Positions 1 to 10,414 of a DNA stretch of 43,153 nucleotides are shown piece by piece. Every line of letters begins with the position of its first letter. Position 1 is the stretch's first letter. The notes beneath the pieces were generated by a model, which ran no database searches, was not told where the DNA came from, and saw only the letters and a list, made by a program, of their open reading frames with translations. Where the stretch lies: assembly GCA_026260175.1 (NCBI GenBank), contig JAKCWW010004112.1:1-43153 (forward strand), read 5' to 3'. The position numbers were made by a program, and so were the translations under genes. This DNA is from Reticulitermes lucifugus (taxonomy: Eukaryota; Arthropoda; Insecta; Blattodea; Rhinotermitidae).

Positions 1-1191
1 GCAGCAGGCAATCCAGGCAGCACTAAGACAGCAATACATGCGCGCGCAGCGCACTAAATTGTCATTTCAAATCTTTAAAAAGAAGAAAATGAAACTATCC
101 ATGTGGGAAAGTGTTGTGATTTTTCAATGATCAATGTGATAAAACGACAGTTCGAGGACCGATGGAGGCGGGAAAAAATAGTGTTATTTATATGGGGCTA
201 ATTCCGGGACCAAATAAAGCAGACAATATATGCGGGAAAACGAAGGTAACGGGAATTATGCAACGAGGTTCCACTGTAATTAATTGTCTATCACTGAGCC
301 TCTTTTTTTATATTTGGGAGTTTTCTGCTTGTGTTTATCACCCAGGCAGTTTCTCATTAGTGAGCATTTGATATCTGGAACCTTATAAATGTTTCACTTG
401 CAGCATGAAGCTTTCTTCCTGATCCTTCATTTGTGTATTTGTATGTACATTCACTCACTCTTAGGTGTGAGAAGATACTGTAATTACCACACACCCTTAA
501 CTAGGGTTACTGCAATTACAGCACGAACCCACCTGAAGTGTAAAAGCTGTGATTATGAAAAACAGGGCCACAAGTGCATGAATCATTAAGTATGCTTATT
601 TGAAAGATGCATACAGTTTGAAATGTAATGACAAATAGTATAGTGACATGACATGAAAGTAATCATTTATCAAGAAGTTAAAAGTTGCCGAGACTCATTG
701 TCATAGAAAGGATGCACAAGTGTAGTCTTGAAGCACATAAATGCATTATGGAGAAATTACGAGATGCAAAACTAACTCCATGGAGCAGTGTCCTTAAGAA
801 GCTAATAGCTCCTAAGCTTTCCAGTAAATTCCCCCCCCCCCATTTATAGTATCTGAAAGTTTATTATTGTGTTTACAAGCATCTGCCTGTGTTACCTCCC
901 CTGAGTCCAATGAATCCACTTCATGCCCACCATTTAATATTATTCCCAAGTTGTCTGTTTCCTTTATGTCTTCCCACCAAAACCATGTATGCATTTCTCT
1001 TCTCCACCATATTATCAGAAATAATTTCCATTAAATTGTGTGCTGGAAATCAACAAATTTAACTTCTTTGTCAAACGGTGCAAGTGGATTTTCAGACTTT
1101 GATTGTACTGTGTTGTGATTTCTGTCTGTGCAGTATAATATGTGTTTTTCTGCCAGTATAAATCACATTTGTTTGTATTTTTTTTTTCTAG
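1..1191 (+). other. LARP1 intron (3' part)
   Basis: No exon is recognised upstream of 1192. The stretch is AT-rich, CpG-poor and G/T-skewed except for the antisense LINE tail. The last 20 bases are a strong polypyrimidine tract leading to the acceptor at 1190-1191. Confidence 0.6.
771..1015 (-). repeat. Decayed LINE 3' tail (copy 1) in LARP1 intron
   Basis: Read on the minus strand, this has the end of a non-LTR retrotransposon ORF (degenerate VLVGRHKGNRQLG, then LVNTIINFQIL) and a 3'UTR with TTAGCTTCTTAAGGACA and CTGCTCCATGGAGTTAGTT. The same tail occurs at 29156-29294 and 41630-41920. The intact family motif is roughly GKRPLGRPRRRW...DRDRWRALVNAVMNLRVP, the C-terminus of RTE-like endonuclease/reverse transcriptases that are abundant in insects; this is from family knowledge. 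The copy is 5'-truncated, has lost its CpGs and is interrupted by a C-run at 830-841. Confidence 0.65.
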
Positions 1192-1319
1192 GTCAGTTAT
1201 ATGGACTGGAGAAATTTTGGGCTTTCTTAAAATACTACAGGCACAGTTCTAAACTACACATTGATCCAAAACTGAAGGAGTGTCTGTCTGGCTACAATGA
1301 TGTGAAGGACTTCCGCGTA
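1192..1319 (+). CDS. LARP1: LARP1 internal exon, end of DM15 domain (partial gene)
   Basis: The exon encodes the motif GQLYGLEKFWAFLKYY, then a IDPKLKECL segment and KDFRV. This is the hallmark of the third helical repeat of the DM15 region of La-related protein 1. From family knowledge, LARP1 binds the m7G cap and adjacent C of 5'TOP mRNAs through DM15 and controls ribosomal-protein mRNA translation and stability in the cytoplasm, downstream of mTORC1. The acceptor is a long T-run followed by CTAG at 1188-1191, so the first codon (Gly) is split, phase 1. The 3' boundary is less sure: GT dinucleotides at 1317 and 1320 would both leave phase 0, matching the next exon. Ending at 1319 keeps the conserved DFRV, but neither donor is strong. 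The upstream La motif, RRM-like region and the rest of DM15 lie outside the window. Unspliced reading would stop at 1344-1346. Confidence 0.9.
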
Positions 1320-1424
1320 GTTATGGCAAGTCTTCATTTCTTTTGACTAGTTAAATATATTAGTGGTTATATTTTTATGATGGAAAGAGATAAGTGCTTT
1401 ATTAATCAAGGTTGTCTGTTCTTA

Positions 1425-1612
1425 ACATGATCAGCATTGATGATGGATGAATGAAATATGAGCATTGGTGGAATGATTCTGATGGGAAAACCAAAGTAGT
1501 CGGTGAAAAACCCATCCCATTGCCACTTTGTCTACCACAAATCCCACATAAACTCTGGCCTCCACAGTGATGGGCCAGTGACTGACAGCTTGAGCCATGG
1601 CACAGTCTTCTG
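1425..1612 (-). repeat. SINE family A, decayed copy
   Basis: On the minus strand this aligns by eye with the SINE copies at 27860-28132 and 40114-40342: GCCATGGCTCAAGC (A-box region), then GTGGGATTTGTGGTAGACAA, GTGGCAATGGG and a distal part ending in TCATCC-type sequence. The B-box region has been deleted and almost all CpGs are lost. The family is tRNA-derived, as shown by the better copies. Confidence 0.75.
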
Positions 1613-1659
1613 CTTTCAGAAACAAAACAGAAAAATATTGCTATAAGTATGAGTTTTGA

Positions 1660-1895
1660 TAACATAGTAAGTATAGAGACTAGGCTGTGGGCTGGACACT
1701 CTGGGACAGTTCCCAGTGGGAGCAAGAGGATTTTTCTCTTCTCCAAAATGTCCATACCCACTTCAGGGCCCATCCCAAATCCTGTTGGGAGTTCTTGGCC
1801 TGAGGGTACACAGGCCAGGTTGTGAAGTTAACCACTTATGTCCCTCTAGTGCTGAGGTTAAGAATAAGTGGAACTATACCTCACCTCCCACTGTG
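1660..1895 (+). repeat. SINE family B, decayed copy
   Basis: The head (GAGACTAGGCTGTGGGCTGGAC), middle (TTTTTCTCTTCTCC) and tail (CTAGTGCTGAGGTTAAGAATAAGTGG shortened here by decay) correspond, in the opposite orientation, to the better preserved copy at 32480-32715. Where that copy has GACGACCGAGGAATCGCGG, this one has TG/CA-type replacements at nearly every CpG. It lies in the LARP1 intron. Confidence 0.7.
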
Positions 1896-2099
1896 TGTGT
1901 GTGTGTGTTTTTACTGTTGTAAGTACTGTCCATTGGCATTGCCATGGCACAGGGTTGAGAGCATGGGGGAAGGCTATAACTGTGTCTTGCTGCTTTAGGT
2001 ATGAACAGTGGCACGTCCTGAGCATGCTGTGGCAATTCTGACAGACAGTACTAGCAGTGCGTGTATGTTGCCTGGTGTACACAATAGTAGTTCTCATAT

Positions 2100-3232
2100 G
2101 TGTTCAGATTTTAGTACAACTAACTTGGTCAAAAGAGAAACATTACGTTTATTTCTATTCAAATAGAAATTTCCTGATTTGCTAAAAATGTATGTAGTAG
2201 GCCTATTTTTAATATGTGATAGTTTTGTTGTTATACAGTGTTGGAAGCTCATATGAATTGCCATTTTTATATGTGCTGATGCTCCCCCTATTTCTCCATT
2301 TTCAGCTGAGCAGTTCCTTTAATCAGCTTATAAGCAATTATCACACAAAGAACTATACATTGAGCTGGCTTTCAGGGTTATGCTGTGTAGACAACATTTT
2401 GGCATACATTACAGATGCTGTATGCTTTCACCCTGCAGATGATGACTGTAATGTTTGCCCAAATGTCAAGAAATGTTAGTCATTTACATGGTCTAAACTT
2501 GAAAATCAGCTATGTTGAGCTATATTGAACAGCTGTGAAGGGGTAGGGATTAGAATCACAAACAAGTACTTCGCCCTCTCTCAGGACCCATCTTGAATAT
2601 TGAAACAGCCAAGTTGACAAGTGCTTGCATGCTACTTCTGGAACTTCTGGAGTCTTCTTCGATTTTAACACAAGGCAGCATTTCATAAATACATGTGTAC
2701 ACTGAGCATTATGTGTGTTTCTACTGGTTTTCATTCCATTGATCCTGACTTTCTGTATCATTCACATGTCATTCATTCATATGACTGATGAAACTATTTC
2801 CAGTAGGCTCCTGTTCTAATTTTTATTGAGTGTTGTGCGTGCATGTGCAGGTGTGTACGTGCGTGCGCGTGTGTGAGCACACGCACGCTTGCAGATTGTT
2901 TGTTCAGGAGCTTTTAGGACAGAAGCAATATTAAATTTTGTGTGCAGATTTGTAGGTTGTTTGGGGGGGGGGGAGGAGGTGTTGTGGTGGTTTTTCCCTC
3001 TGGTTAAGCCCTAGTGATAATGGCGGTAGCTTTAATATACTTCACCCATGTCATGGGTGCCACAGCCTCTGGCATGTATTCCAGAGAACTTTTACTTGCT
3101 GGGCTTAGTGAACTTTGTTGTCAGTGCTATGACCTCACTGTGGAAGTTACAGCTACAGAACTAAAATTTATGAGAATGTGGTTGTTTTCAACAGCAGGAA
3201 AATGCACCCAAATTGGACACTGTGTAGAGTCA
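2100..3232. other. LARP1 intron, no gene seen
   Basis: AT-rich, CpG-poor sequence. It contains a purine/pyrimidine alternating stretch at 2848-2888 with an imperfect palindrome (GCGTGCGCGTGTGTG and CACACGCACGC arms), a possible Z-DNA or cruciform site, and a G-run at 2961-2971. No coding potential is convincing. Confidence 0.5.
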
Positions 3233-3394
3233 GTATTACTGCACAGTGTAGGTGATAACCCTCAACTATGTGGTCTGTATTACACAGTGTAGGTGATAAC
3301 TGTCGACTACACAGTTGGTAATACTGCACAGTGCAGCTGGTTACCCTCAGCTACACAGTCTGTAATATTGCACACTGCAGGTGGTGACTCTCAA
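3233..3394 (+). repeat. 44-bp tandem repeat, four copies
   Basis: Units begin with GTATTACTGCACAGTGTAGG or variants at 3233, 3277, 3318 and 3362. Spacing is 44, 41 (a 3-base deletion, CTG missing) and 44 bases. Copies have diverged, and the array lies in the LARP1 intron. Confidence 0.8.
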
Positions 3395-5305
3395 GAACAT
3401 AAAACTACGATATAGAAGTGATAATGTGCAAACAGTTATTGTTCAGCACTAAACTGGGATCAGAAATTTGTGGGGGATTGAAGTTCTGTATGGAATAGAT
3501 CCTTAAATCAAAGAAAATAATGTGTGGAGTGGAGTTTTGGGCAGGTTCATACAAAGTGTCCCTTAAAGCAGAAATCTTAAATTGGAGTTCACTGTACAAA
3601 AGACTTAACCTTCTCAAAGAGCCAGTACACGTTTTAACCAGTGGGTGGTGTATATATTCTAGTACAGAAGCTCGTATGTAGGTGTGATCATGTCGCATCA
3701 GTTTATAATATGAATATGATGTGGTGTTTAAGAGTACTGAGTTTGTCAAGGAGAAACAAATCACATATAAGAAGGGGTTTTAAAGCATGTGAGGAATGCA
3801 GATTTTCACAGGGATGTTTGCCACTTATTGGGTGGCTTCAGCAACTATAATAACAACTGAAAACCAGGATTGGCTTGTAAAATGGAGTCCTTTGGTGGTA
3901 AGTGTTCTGTTCATCCATGTTCGCCCTTGGTGATATGGGAAATGGTGGTGGATTACATACAGAGTATATTACTTTAGTGAAAAATTCTATTGTATTAGAT
4001 GGATAGTTCTGTTGGTATAAAACTTAGGTTCTGTTTGTAGTGAGCTTTGGAGGGATGTAATGTGGATTCCATGTAGTTTTTTCCAGTATTACATTGTACT
4101 TGGATGCAGAAGTTGTAGTACTTAGAGAGTGTTGGTAATAACCAAGTAGAGAAAATGCAAGGTGATTTTAATGTATACTCAGAAGAGGATGGATTCTGAT
4201 GTTTTAATAATTATGTTCTAGAAGGTACATTTCATAAAAGTGTAATGAAGATAATTTGAGAACTCTTCATAGTTGGCATTCGTTGCTGTTGTGTTGTCTG
4301 CAGTATATACTAAACTAATACCTTCAAATACAGCTTTAATTTCATATGTCGTATGTAGACGGTCAGTTTTAGGCATTTTCAGTGGATTCACAGTATAGTG
4401 TGATATAATTGGAAGTTTTATGTATGATTTGTAATAAAATTATTTAAAAAAAATAATGGTTATGGTTATATTTGATAGTATTGGTATAGAAAGTATTACA
4501 GTGAGCTTAGTTAGAAAAATAAATATTGAAATCTATCACAGTGTTTGAGGCCAAAAATTTGGGGATGTAAAACAAACTAGCAGGAATGTATATGTCAGAA
4601 TAGTGTATTTTTAGAAGTAAAGTGCAAGTAGAAAAATGTGTTCTTTGGTGACACAACACAGGAGGATTTGGGATGTCTTGGAAATACAGTGAAACCTCTG
4701 TCCATCATTTCTCAAGGGACCACAGAAAGGGAACAATAAATGTGGCAAAATGACTGTCGTGGAAAAGTGTTAAAATGTGTTGGATACAAGAAGGTGATTA
4801 AAAAAATGAAAATTGTGGATTTTACACCTAGGCCTACAAAAATAGCTCCACACATTTTTAACACTGGAACTTGCTAGAGTTGATGGGTCAGCTTCATCCT
4901 CTGATCACTTGTCACAGAAAATGGGCCCTGGTAAATTTGAATAGGAGGCTGAGTGGGTACAAGAGTTGGTCTGTACATTGTGGCAAAATAAAAACTTCCT
5001 CACTGTTGAATCAAATCCTGGCTGTCCAGGCCTTAGTCAATCACTTGAGTGGCTGAGATTCCCCATTGTGCCTTGTTTTGTTTTATTTGACCGTTTTACT
5101 ACTTTCTGGTAAAACTGACGTTTTATGCAGGAGGACTCCTTCGTCCAAATATTTTGCATGTTATTCAGAATTAAACTATTATGCTTTGTGTTGAATTTGG
5201 AGGTATTCATATTGTACTGTAGATGTAGTTTTGAGCTGTTGAGTTGATTGTGGCTAGTATGTTTTCCTGATAAGCATGCTTTCAATGGGTGCATTTGTTC
5301 CACAG
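3395..5305. other. LARP1 intron, no gene seen
   Basis: AT-rich, strongly G-over-C and T-over-A skewed on the + strand (for example 18 G to 5 C in 4021-4080). AATAAA-type hexamers near 4434 are followed by an A-run at 4443-4453, which could serve intronic polyadenylation of a shorter transcript. No exon is recognised. Confidence 0.5.
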
Positions 5306-5986
5306 CCAGGTGACGAGAATGAGTTGCGAGGTGGATTCAGAGGATTTTTTCGCCCGCATGCTTTAAAACGTCGCAACCGTAGCGTTTCAGAGAGTTACAG
5401 CATGGATGTAAGACAGCAGGGCAGTTCAGACCGCCAGGCAGCACAGCAGTTTCAGAAACGTGTACGGCGCCTGTCAGGGGGTCCCAGCTATACTACAAGT
5501 CAAGATAGAAGGCGAGCAGAGTCATTGGGGCCAAGTACCAGCCAAGTGTCTGTCAGCTCTTCAGGTCGAACAAGATCTAATTCTTTCAATTCTGAAAGAA
5601 CTCTGGAATCAAGCAGTTCCAATTCTAAATATTCTAATTCAAAGGATGCTAACCAAAGTGCAAGTAGTAAAACAAGAGTGAATTTTGATCTTGGAAAATC
5701 AGAACCTGGTGCATCAAATGCTTGTAGTGCAAAATCTAATTCTCCAGATCAAATTTCAGGTTGTAAGGTACATGAATTACGAGATAGCGCCAGCGGTTCA
5801 TGCACATATAAATCCGTTCCCAAAAAGAAGGAATCCTCCAGTAGTAAGAAGAGTGTTGAGAAACAGAAGAGAACTGGGGACACTGTAAGGGATGCTACTA
5901 CCAGCAAAGATCGGGATATGACAGAACATGTTTCATTATCAAAAACAAAGCACGAAAACAGATTTGTGTCATCTCCAAAACTGTGA
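5306..5986 (+). CDS. LARP1: LARP1 terminal coding exon (C-terminal tail)
   Basis: An open frame of 226 codons follows a good acceptor (pyrimidine-rich tract, then CACAG ending at 5305) and closes with TGA at 5984-5986. It enters in phase 0, compatible with the DM15 exon 4 kb upstream. The first part is charged, with PGDENEL, an Arg/Phe-rich stretch and RRNRSVSESYSMD. The remainder is low-complexity, rich in Ser, Lys, Arg, Asn and Thr with no globular domain, so it is probably disordered. LARP1 tails after DM15 are basic, Ser-rich and poorly conserved, with phosphosite-like RRxRS and RRLS stretches as here. An in-frame ATG at 5276 lies in the intron and is not taken as the start. Assignment to LARP1 rests on position, strand, phase and tail character rather than a conserved domain. 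A small unrecognised exon between the two cannot be excluded. Confidence 0.8.
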   Translation, partial: PGDENELRGGFRGFFRPHALKRRNRSVSESYSMDVRQQGSSDRQAAQQFQKRVRRLSGGPSYTTSQDRRRAESLGPSTSQVSVSSSGRTRSNSFNSERTLESSSSNSKYSNSKDANQSASSKTRVNFDLGKSEPGASNACSAKSNSPDQISGCKVHELRDSASGSCTYKSVPKKKESSSSKKSVEKQKRTGDTVRDATTSKDRDMTEHVSLSKTKHENRFVSSPKL

Positions 5987-6740
5987 GAATTACTTAATGT
6001 ACAGTCCTTGTAAGCATTGTGATTTGACAAAGTAGAAGTGAAAAGCTGGCTGCATGTTAAGAGTACTTGCCATAACTCAGATGATTCCATATCATATGGC
6101 ATGTTATCAGGTTCAATATTTATGCTTAATGAAGAAAGGCTGAGCAAGTCTGAAAACTGTACAGTTTTTTTTCTCTTCGTGTTATAGTCAGTTGTGCCAT
6201 AATGCAATTTAACTTGGCATAATTGGTTTCTTGGTGCCTAATTTGTGCTTTCACATGATATATGTAATGTAGCCAGTAATTTTGAAAGCCAAGCATGGTT
6301 AGGATAGGGGGGTTTGACGTTTTTGGAAACATGAACTTCATGCTCTGAACTCCATTAATGTGAACTGCAAATTTAATTTTTATCAGTAAGTCTTCCAGTA
6401 TACAGACACCATGATTTATTTGGTGGTGGTTTGTTGTGTACCCTGACAATACCGTTTGTTAACTTTTTTATTTGAGAGTCAAAAAATGTTTCCATGCTTT
6501 ATTTATTGTTTATGACACCATTTCACATTTATTTGTACTGAAGCAGTCATTTCTAAAAGGCCCTGAAACCACAGTAATTTACTGTTACTAATGATGGGCT
6601 TTAAATTGAAAGAATGCGGTCATTGGTACATAGTTTTCTCAGGGATGGGGATTTGAATTTTAGTTTTTGCATTACAAAAACCATGAATATTATTTTGATG
6701 AAAAGGATAAAATTATGAAGTAAATGGTGGGAAATAAAAC
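5987..6740 (+). other. LARP1 3'UTR (proximal form)
   Basis: AT-rich sequence after the LARP1 stop, with AATAAA at 6733-6738 as the first canonical polyadenylation hexamer. A second AATAAA at 6800-6805 lies next to the end of the antisense piggyBac copy. The real 3' end may be much further away, because the compositional signature of the gene continues to about 24.7 kb. No reading frame of note is seen here; the open stretch on the opposite strand at 5749-6207 is a shadow. Confidence 0.5.
6733..6738 (+). terminator. Candidate polyadenylation signal AATAAA
   Basis: First canonical hexamer downstream of the LARP1 stop, about 750 bases into the 3' flank. The following 30 bases contain no strong GT-rich element, so its use is uncertain. 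Confidence 0.4.
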
Positions 6741-6818
6741 AGAAATACTCAGCATGCTTTGAATAATGCAGTTAATATTCCTATTGCTTACGTACACAAA
6801 ATAAATTTCATAGACATT

Positions 6819-8458
6819 CTAGAGCTGTGCCTTGGTGCTATACTCCTTGAAGCAAGATCTCTTCACACATGATCCCACATCACACTGTGCATTACACCTG
6901 ATAGCTGAACACCTGTGCCATTACATTTGTGTTGATGGAGCAGGCGAGTGCTTTTTGCCACTAGTGTACAGTCTGCCAACATTGGCGGCAGTACTTAGTG
7001 GTCTCCCTGATGGTCCCTGTACTCACTGCTCTTGTCCAGCATGTGCCACCATGTTCCTCACAAGGGTGAGTCAAAAATGTCTTATTCATACATGTGGAAG
7101 CACAATTTCTTTGTCTACTTCCATGTGCAATTGAGTAGCTGTTGGCAATTCTGTCTCCCTTGTGCACATAATACATATGAGGGTTATAATCTACCACAGT
7201 GAGTGGTTTTATAGCATTCCCTCTTTCATCACAGAAAGTACCTTCTGCTGATGTATCATGAATGTTTTTCAACACATGTATGTCTCCATTGTCCTTACAC
7301 ATTATTGCTGACACATCACCCATTTCAGGTGTATTTTCTAGGGTCGTAGGTCCTGTGACATGCCCTTCCTATTTGGTCTGATAGTCCCACAGCAGTTAAT
7401 ATTTTTTATTTTTGTCAGGTCACTGTAGAAGAAATTGTTCATGCACATTTTGTGACCACATCCTTCTACTTACTAGTCAGTTCTTTGACTGTCATGCATT
7501 GTCTGGCCTTCCCCAAGTACTTTCATGTCATAAATGTGACCAGTGGAGTCACGTAATTTGTGTATTTGTATGCTGAAACATTTATGTTCCTTGGGAATAT
7601 ATTGTGTATAAATTACCCTTCCTTTGCAGAGGATAGTGACTTCATCTGGTGCCAAATGTTCAGAAGGGTTGTCAGATTTTGAAAATGCGCTGTTTAGAAT
7701 TTTAAATACATTGCATATTTTTCACAGTCTCGACATTTTTGCCTGTGCTGTCAACTTCATTCCTGTTGGCTGTGAGGTGTAAGAGGTAGAGGCTGTGTAA
7801 GTATCTGTCATGTTCATCGTGTTGCTATAGAAAGGTGAGTAAAACTGGTCCATTGTTGCCCAGTAGTGTCAGTTTGACATGCAAGCAATGTCTTATTTGT
7901 ATTGTTATTGTCAGGAACCAAACATTTTGGCTTGGGTTATGTCATGTACAGCAGAAGGTCCCTCATCAAGAGCATCTGAGTAACAGTGATAGTAGCAGTT
8001 AAGTCTCCACCTCCAGCAATGTCAGTTTCTGCAAACTACAACAATAAAATGTTAAATGGAGTGAAACTGTCATTTATGTGTGGTGGTTTATTGCCTTCTT
8101 TACTCTGGGGCACCTTGTATAGGTGTTTGCTACATTCTTTTGAGGGCAAGAAGGCAGTGTCCACTGCACGGTTGCTGACTGTTGTGTTTCTTGATCTTTC
8201 CCATTCTTTTCATCATCATCTTTTTTTAGAGGCACTGGGTGGACTGGTGCTTTGTGGCACATGAGCTCTGGAATATGCTGTGTAGTCGCTCTGCAAGGGT
8301 GGACACTCCTGTTGTAACAGTGGCTGAGGTAGAACTTCTTCAAAACGTCCTTCCTCGGCGTGTAGTCGCAGTATCACCCTTGGACTCATCATTGTTGCTG
8401 TCCAAAACAACTTCAAATATTTGACTTGGTTTTAGGAACCTAACTTTTTGCTTTGCAT
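6819..8458 (-). pseudogene. piggyBac-type transposase pseudogene, near full length
   Basis: Minus-strand pieces in order: N-terminal AKQKVRFLKPSQIFEVVLDS near 8458; an acidic/proline-rich region; YSDALDEGPSAVHDITQAKM near 7950; LTANRNEVDSTGKN near 7760; HLAPDEVTILCKGRVIYTQ near 7640; CCGTIRPNRKGM near 7390; VLKNIHDTSAEGTFCDERG near 7260; VVDYNPHMYYVHKGDRIANS near 7170; and a Cys-rich end CDVGSCVKRSCFKEY with a stop at 6819-6821. These follow the order of the piggyBac (PGBD4-like) transposase, which cuts and pastes DNA at TTAA sites. Frames shift and several stops occur. Of the three catalytic aspartates, the first is kept (APDEV, 7644-7646), the second is Asn (MNNFF, 7437-7439) and the third is His (YVHKGD, 7162-7164). 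A deletion follows the ANSYS motif. It cannot make an active enzyme. Confidence 0.88.
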
Positions 8459-9149
8459 TTTCACATGATTTACATTTGTCCATGGCTATGCAGTCATATG
8501 TATGCCAGCATGCACAGCCAAGCCAACAAACAGAGTCAAACAATGGCTTTCCTGCATTGCCATGTGTGCATATGGTGTGTAGTAGAGCTGAAAGATGGGA
8601 TGTGATGTGTAAGCACTGAGATACACATGCACAGAGCCAATAAGACTTTCTGCCGTTGTCTGTAAGCACTGCAGTTTTCTGTTTTTGTGTGCATCTACCA
8701 CTTAGTTGTCCATTTATTTTGCCATATTGACCATCAGATCATTTTCTTTGACCTCCATAAGTTAGAGTTCGTAATTAACTTCATGAAGTGGATATTTGCT
8801 GAAGACTGTATGCCATTCTTTTACTTAATGAGCTGAATCAGAAAGAATATTTTGCCAGTGTACAAACAGTGACATAGTCCGCAGAGGGAAAGAAAACAAT
8901 ATCAATAAGTTTCCCTTGCTGTGTACTGTATCAGAAACATTAGTGTATGTTTCTTGGACTTGTTCCCGTGTGACACGTAACCACTTCTGTCACTAAGCTT
9001 TTAAACTCCCTCTGAGATATATGCTGTCTGACAATTATCCAACCTTTGAATTTCACAATAACTTTGATGCAAAATGTTAAGCTTGTAAAATGTAGCAAAT
9101 AGATAATTCAAGGTTTCTTGTTATCATCAGAGAATTTGTCCTATTGTCC
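8459..9149. other. Spacer between the two piggyBac copies, unassigned
   Basis: Intermediate CpG-poor sequence. On the minus strand a short open stretch has several Cys and His residues (about 8490-8640) but matches nothing I recognise. It may be flanking or terminal sequence of either piggyBac copy; no TTAA-bounded inverted repeats could be assigned. Confidence 0.35.
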
Positions 9150-9580
9150 TGTGTGTCATATCCCATTTTTACAGTCATAGTCAAGTACAGGGGACTTTCA
9201 TACACTGTCATGTCAGGAAGGGGCTGAAGGTGATAATGGTCCTTCATCCTGCAAGTCCAAGTACTGTTGGCAACACAGGTTTGTCAGTTCCACCAGCAGT
9301 TGATAACTCCTGTGTAATACAACATTATCACACTGAGTAGAGTGCTGTCTTTGCTGATGGATGGGGCCTCATTTTCGGTGACGACCTCGAGAGCCACAGT
9401 AAATGGTTTGGCAACTGTGTGCCTTCCTTGTGGAGGTCCCCAGTTTGAATCCTCATCAGCACTGGTTCCAGTTTGGGGCTGCACTTTTTCTTCATCTCCT
9501 GCTTCTGTTTGTCCTCTTCCACATCACTGTAATGGCTGCTACATCGTTCAGTGTTGTGATACTGTGTACAGATGAAGGAC
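9150..9580 (-). pseudogene. Second piggyBac transposase fragment
   Basis: Minus-strand translation gives DSNWGPPQGRHTVAKPFTV, then NEAPSISKDSTLLSVIMLYY, LVELTNLCCQQYLDLQDEG and, in another frame, DMTVYESPLYLTMTVKMGYD. These are the consecutive blocks at the start of the piggyBac DDE domain. The same blocks are separately present in the neighbouring copy (YSDALDEGPS near 7950), so this is a second insertion in the same orientation, not a displaced part of the first. It lacks the catalytic region. Frameshifts separate the blocks. Confidence 0.78.
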
Positions 9581-10394
9581 ATGCTTTGAATGTGGTGAAA
9601 CTCGTTTTACTGTTTTTAGAACCACATCTGCATGAGCCATGATAGCTACAAACAGTTTGTGTATAAGTTGTAACAGATGTGAGAGGTACACGTGACGTAA
9701 ATACAATATACCAGTTTTGAATTGGTTATATGGTACTTGCTTTGCACTCTAGCTTTTTTAATTTTGTTTCTAATGTAATTTATTCCTGCAAAACCCCATT
9801 TTCTGTTTCATAGCTTCAGTTTTTTTTTCAGATTCAGTAAATTGCATAATGTGTTTAGAAGAAATAGGGAATTATAAGACATACTTGAGAAGCAACAGGT
9901 CACACAAACAAGCCATTATCTGTAGTGTGTTGAAATTTTTGCCCGTACAAAGTGTGATATCTTCAACCAGGTGGTAGGGCAGTCTGCTACACTCTTGCAG
10001 CATGTTTCTGTTCATTTATTAGGAGACAAGGCCTTGTGGAAATAGATGGAGCACATAACAGAAAGCACATGGCTGATGGCAGAGAATGATTAATCATTCT
10101 GGGAAGTGTGGTCTGCTGTAAACTCCCTTTTGTCATAAGTGAAAGGGCCTTTTAGAAGTGACTGATTCAAATGGCACTTTTAATAACTTCATTTAGCTGG
10201 TTTAGCAAGTAGTAAATAACATTGCAGTGTTTTGTCACTGAAAGTAATGGAGGAAAAGGGTTAAAACGAGTGTTTCAGCGTGTGCTATTGTTTTTGTGTC
10301 ATGTTTTTCTTATCACCATGGTCACCCCACCATTTTTTTGTGTGAAATATCCTGCATTCCAGGAAAGGAAGGAGGCTTGATTGAGAAAGATGTG

Positions 10395-10414
10395 NNNNNN
10401 NNNNNNNNNNNNNN
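10395..10414. other. Assembly gap (20 N) beside a G-run
   Basis: Twenty N followed at once by GGGGGG. A homopolymer at the edge suggests a sequencing failure at a G-run, so the true size is unknown. Confidence 0.95.

Noticed and set aside
3641..3850. Small open frame in the LARP1 intron as an extra exon
   Set aside because: No similarity to LARP1 and no pair of plausible splice sites in phase; it is also CpG-poor like the rest of the intron.
5749..6207. 152-codon open frame antisense to the LARP1 terminal exon
   Set aside because: Overlaps the low-complexity Ser/Lys-rich coding exon on the other strand and has no domain; a shadow of the real frame.
9395..9480. tRNA-like SINE head on + (AGTTTGAATCC resembles a B-box)
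   Set aside because: The same bases on the minus strand encode a recognisable piggyBac block (DSNWGPPQGRHTV), and no SINE body follows.
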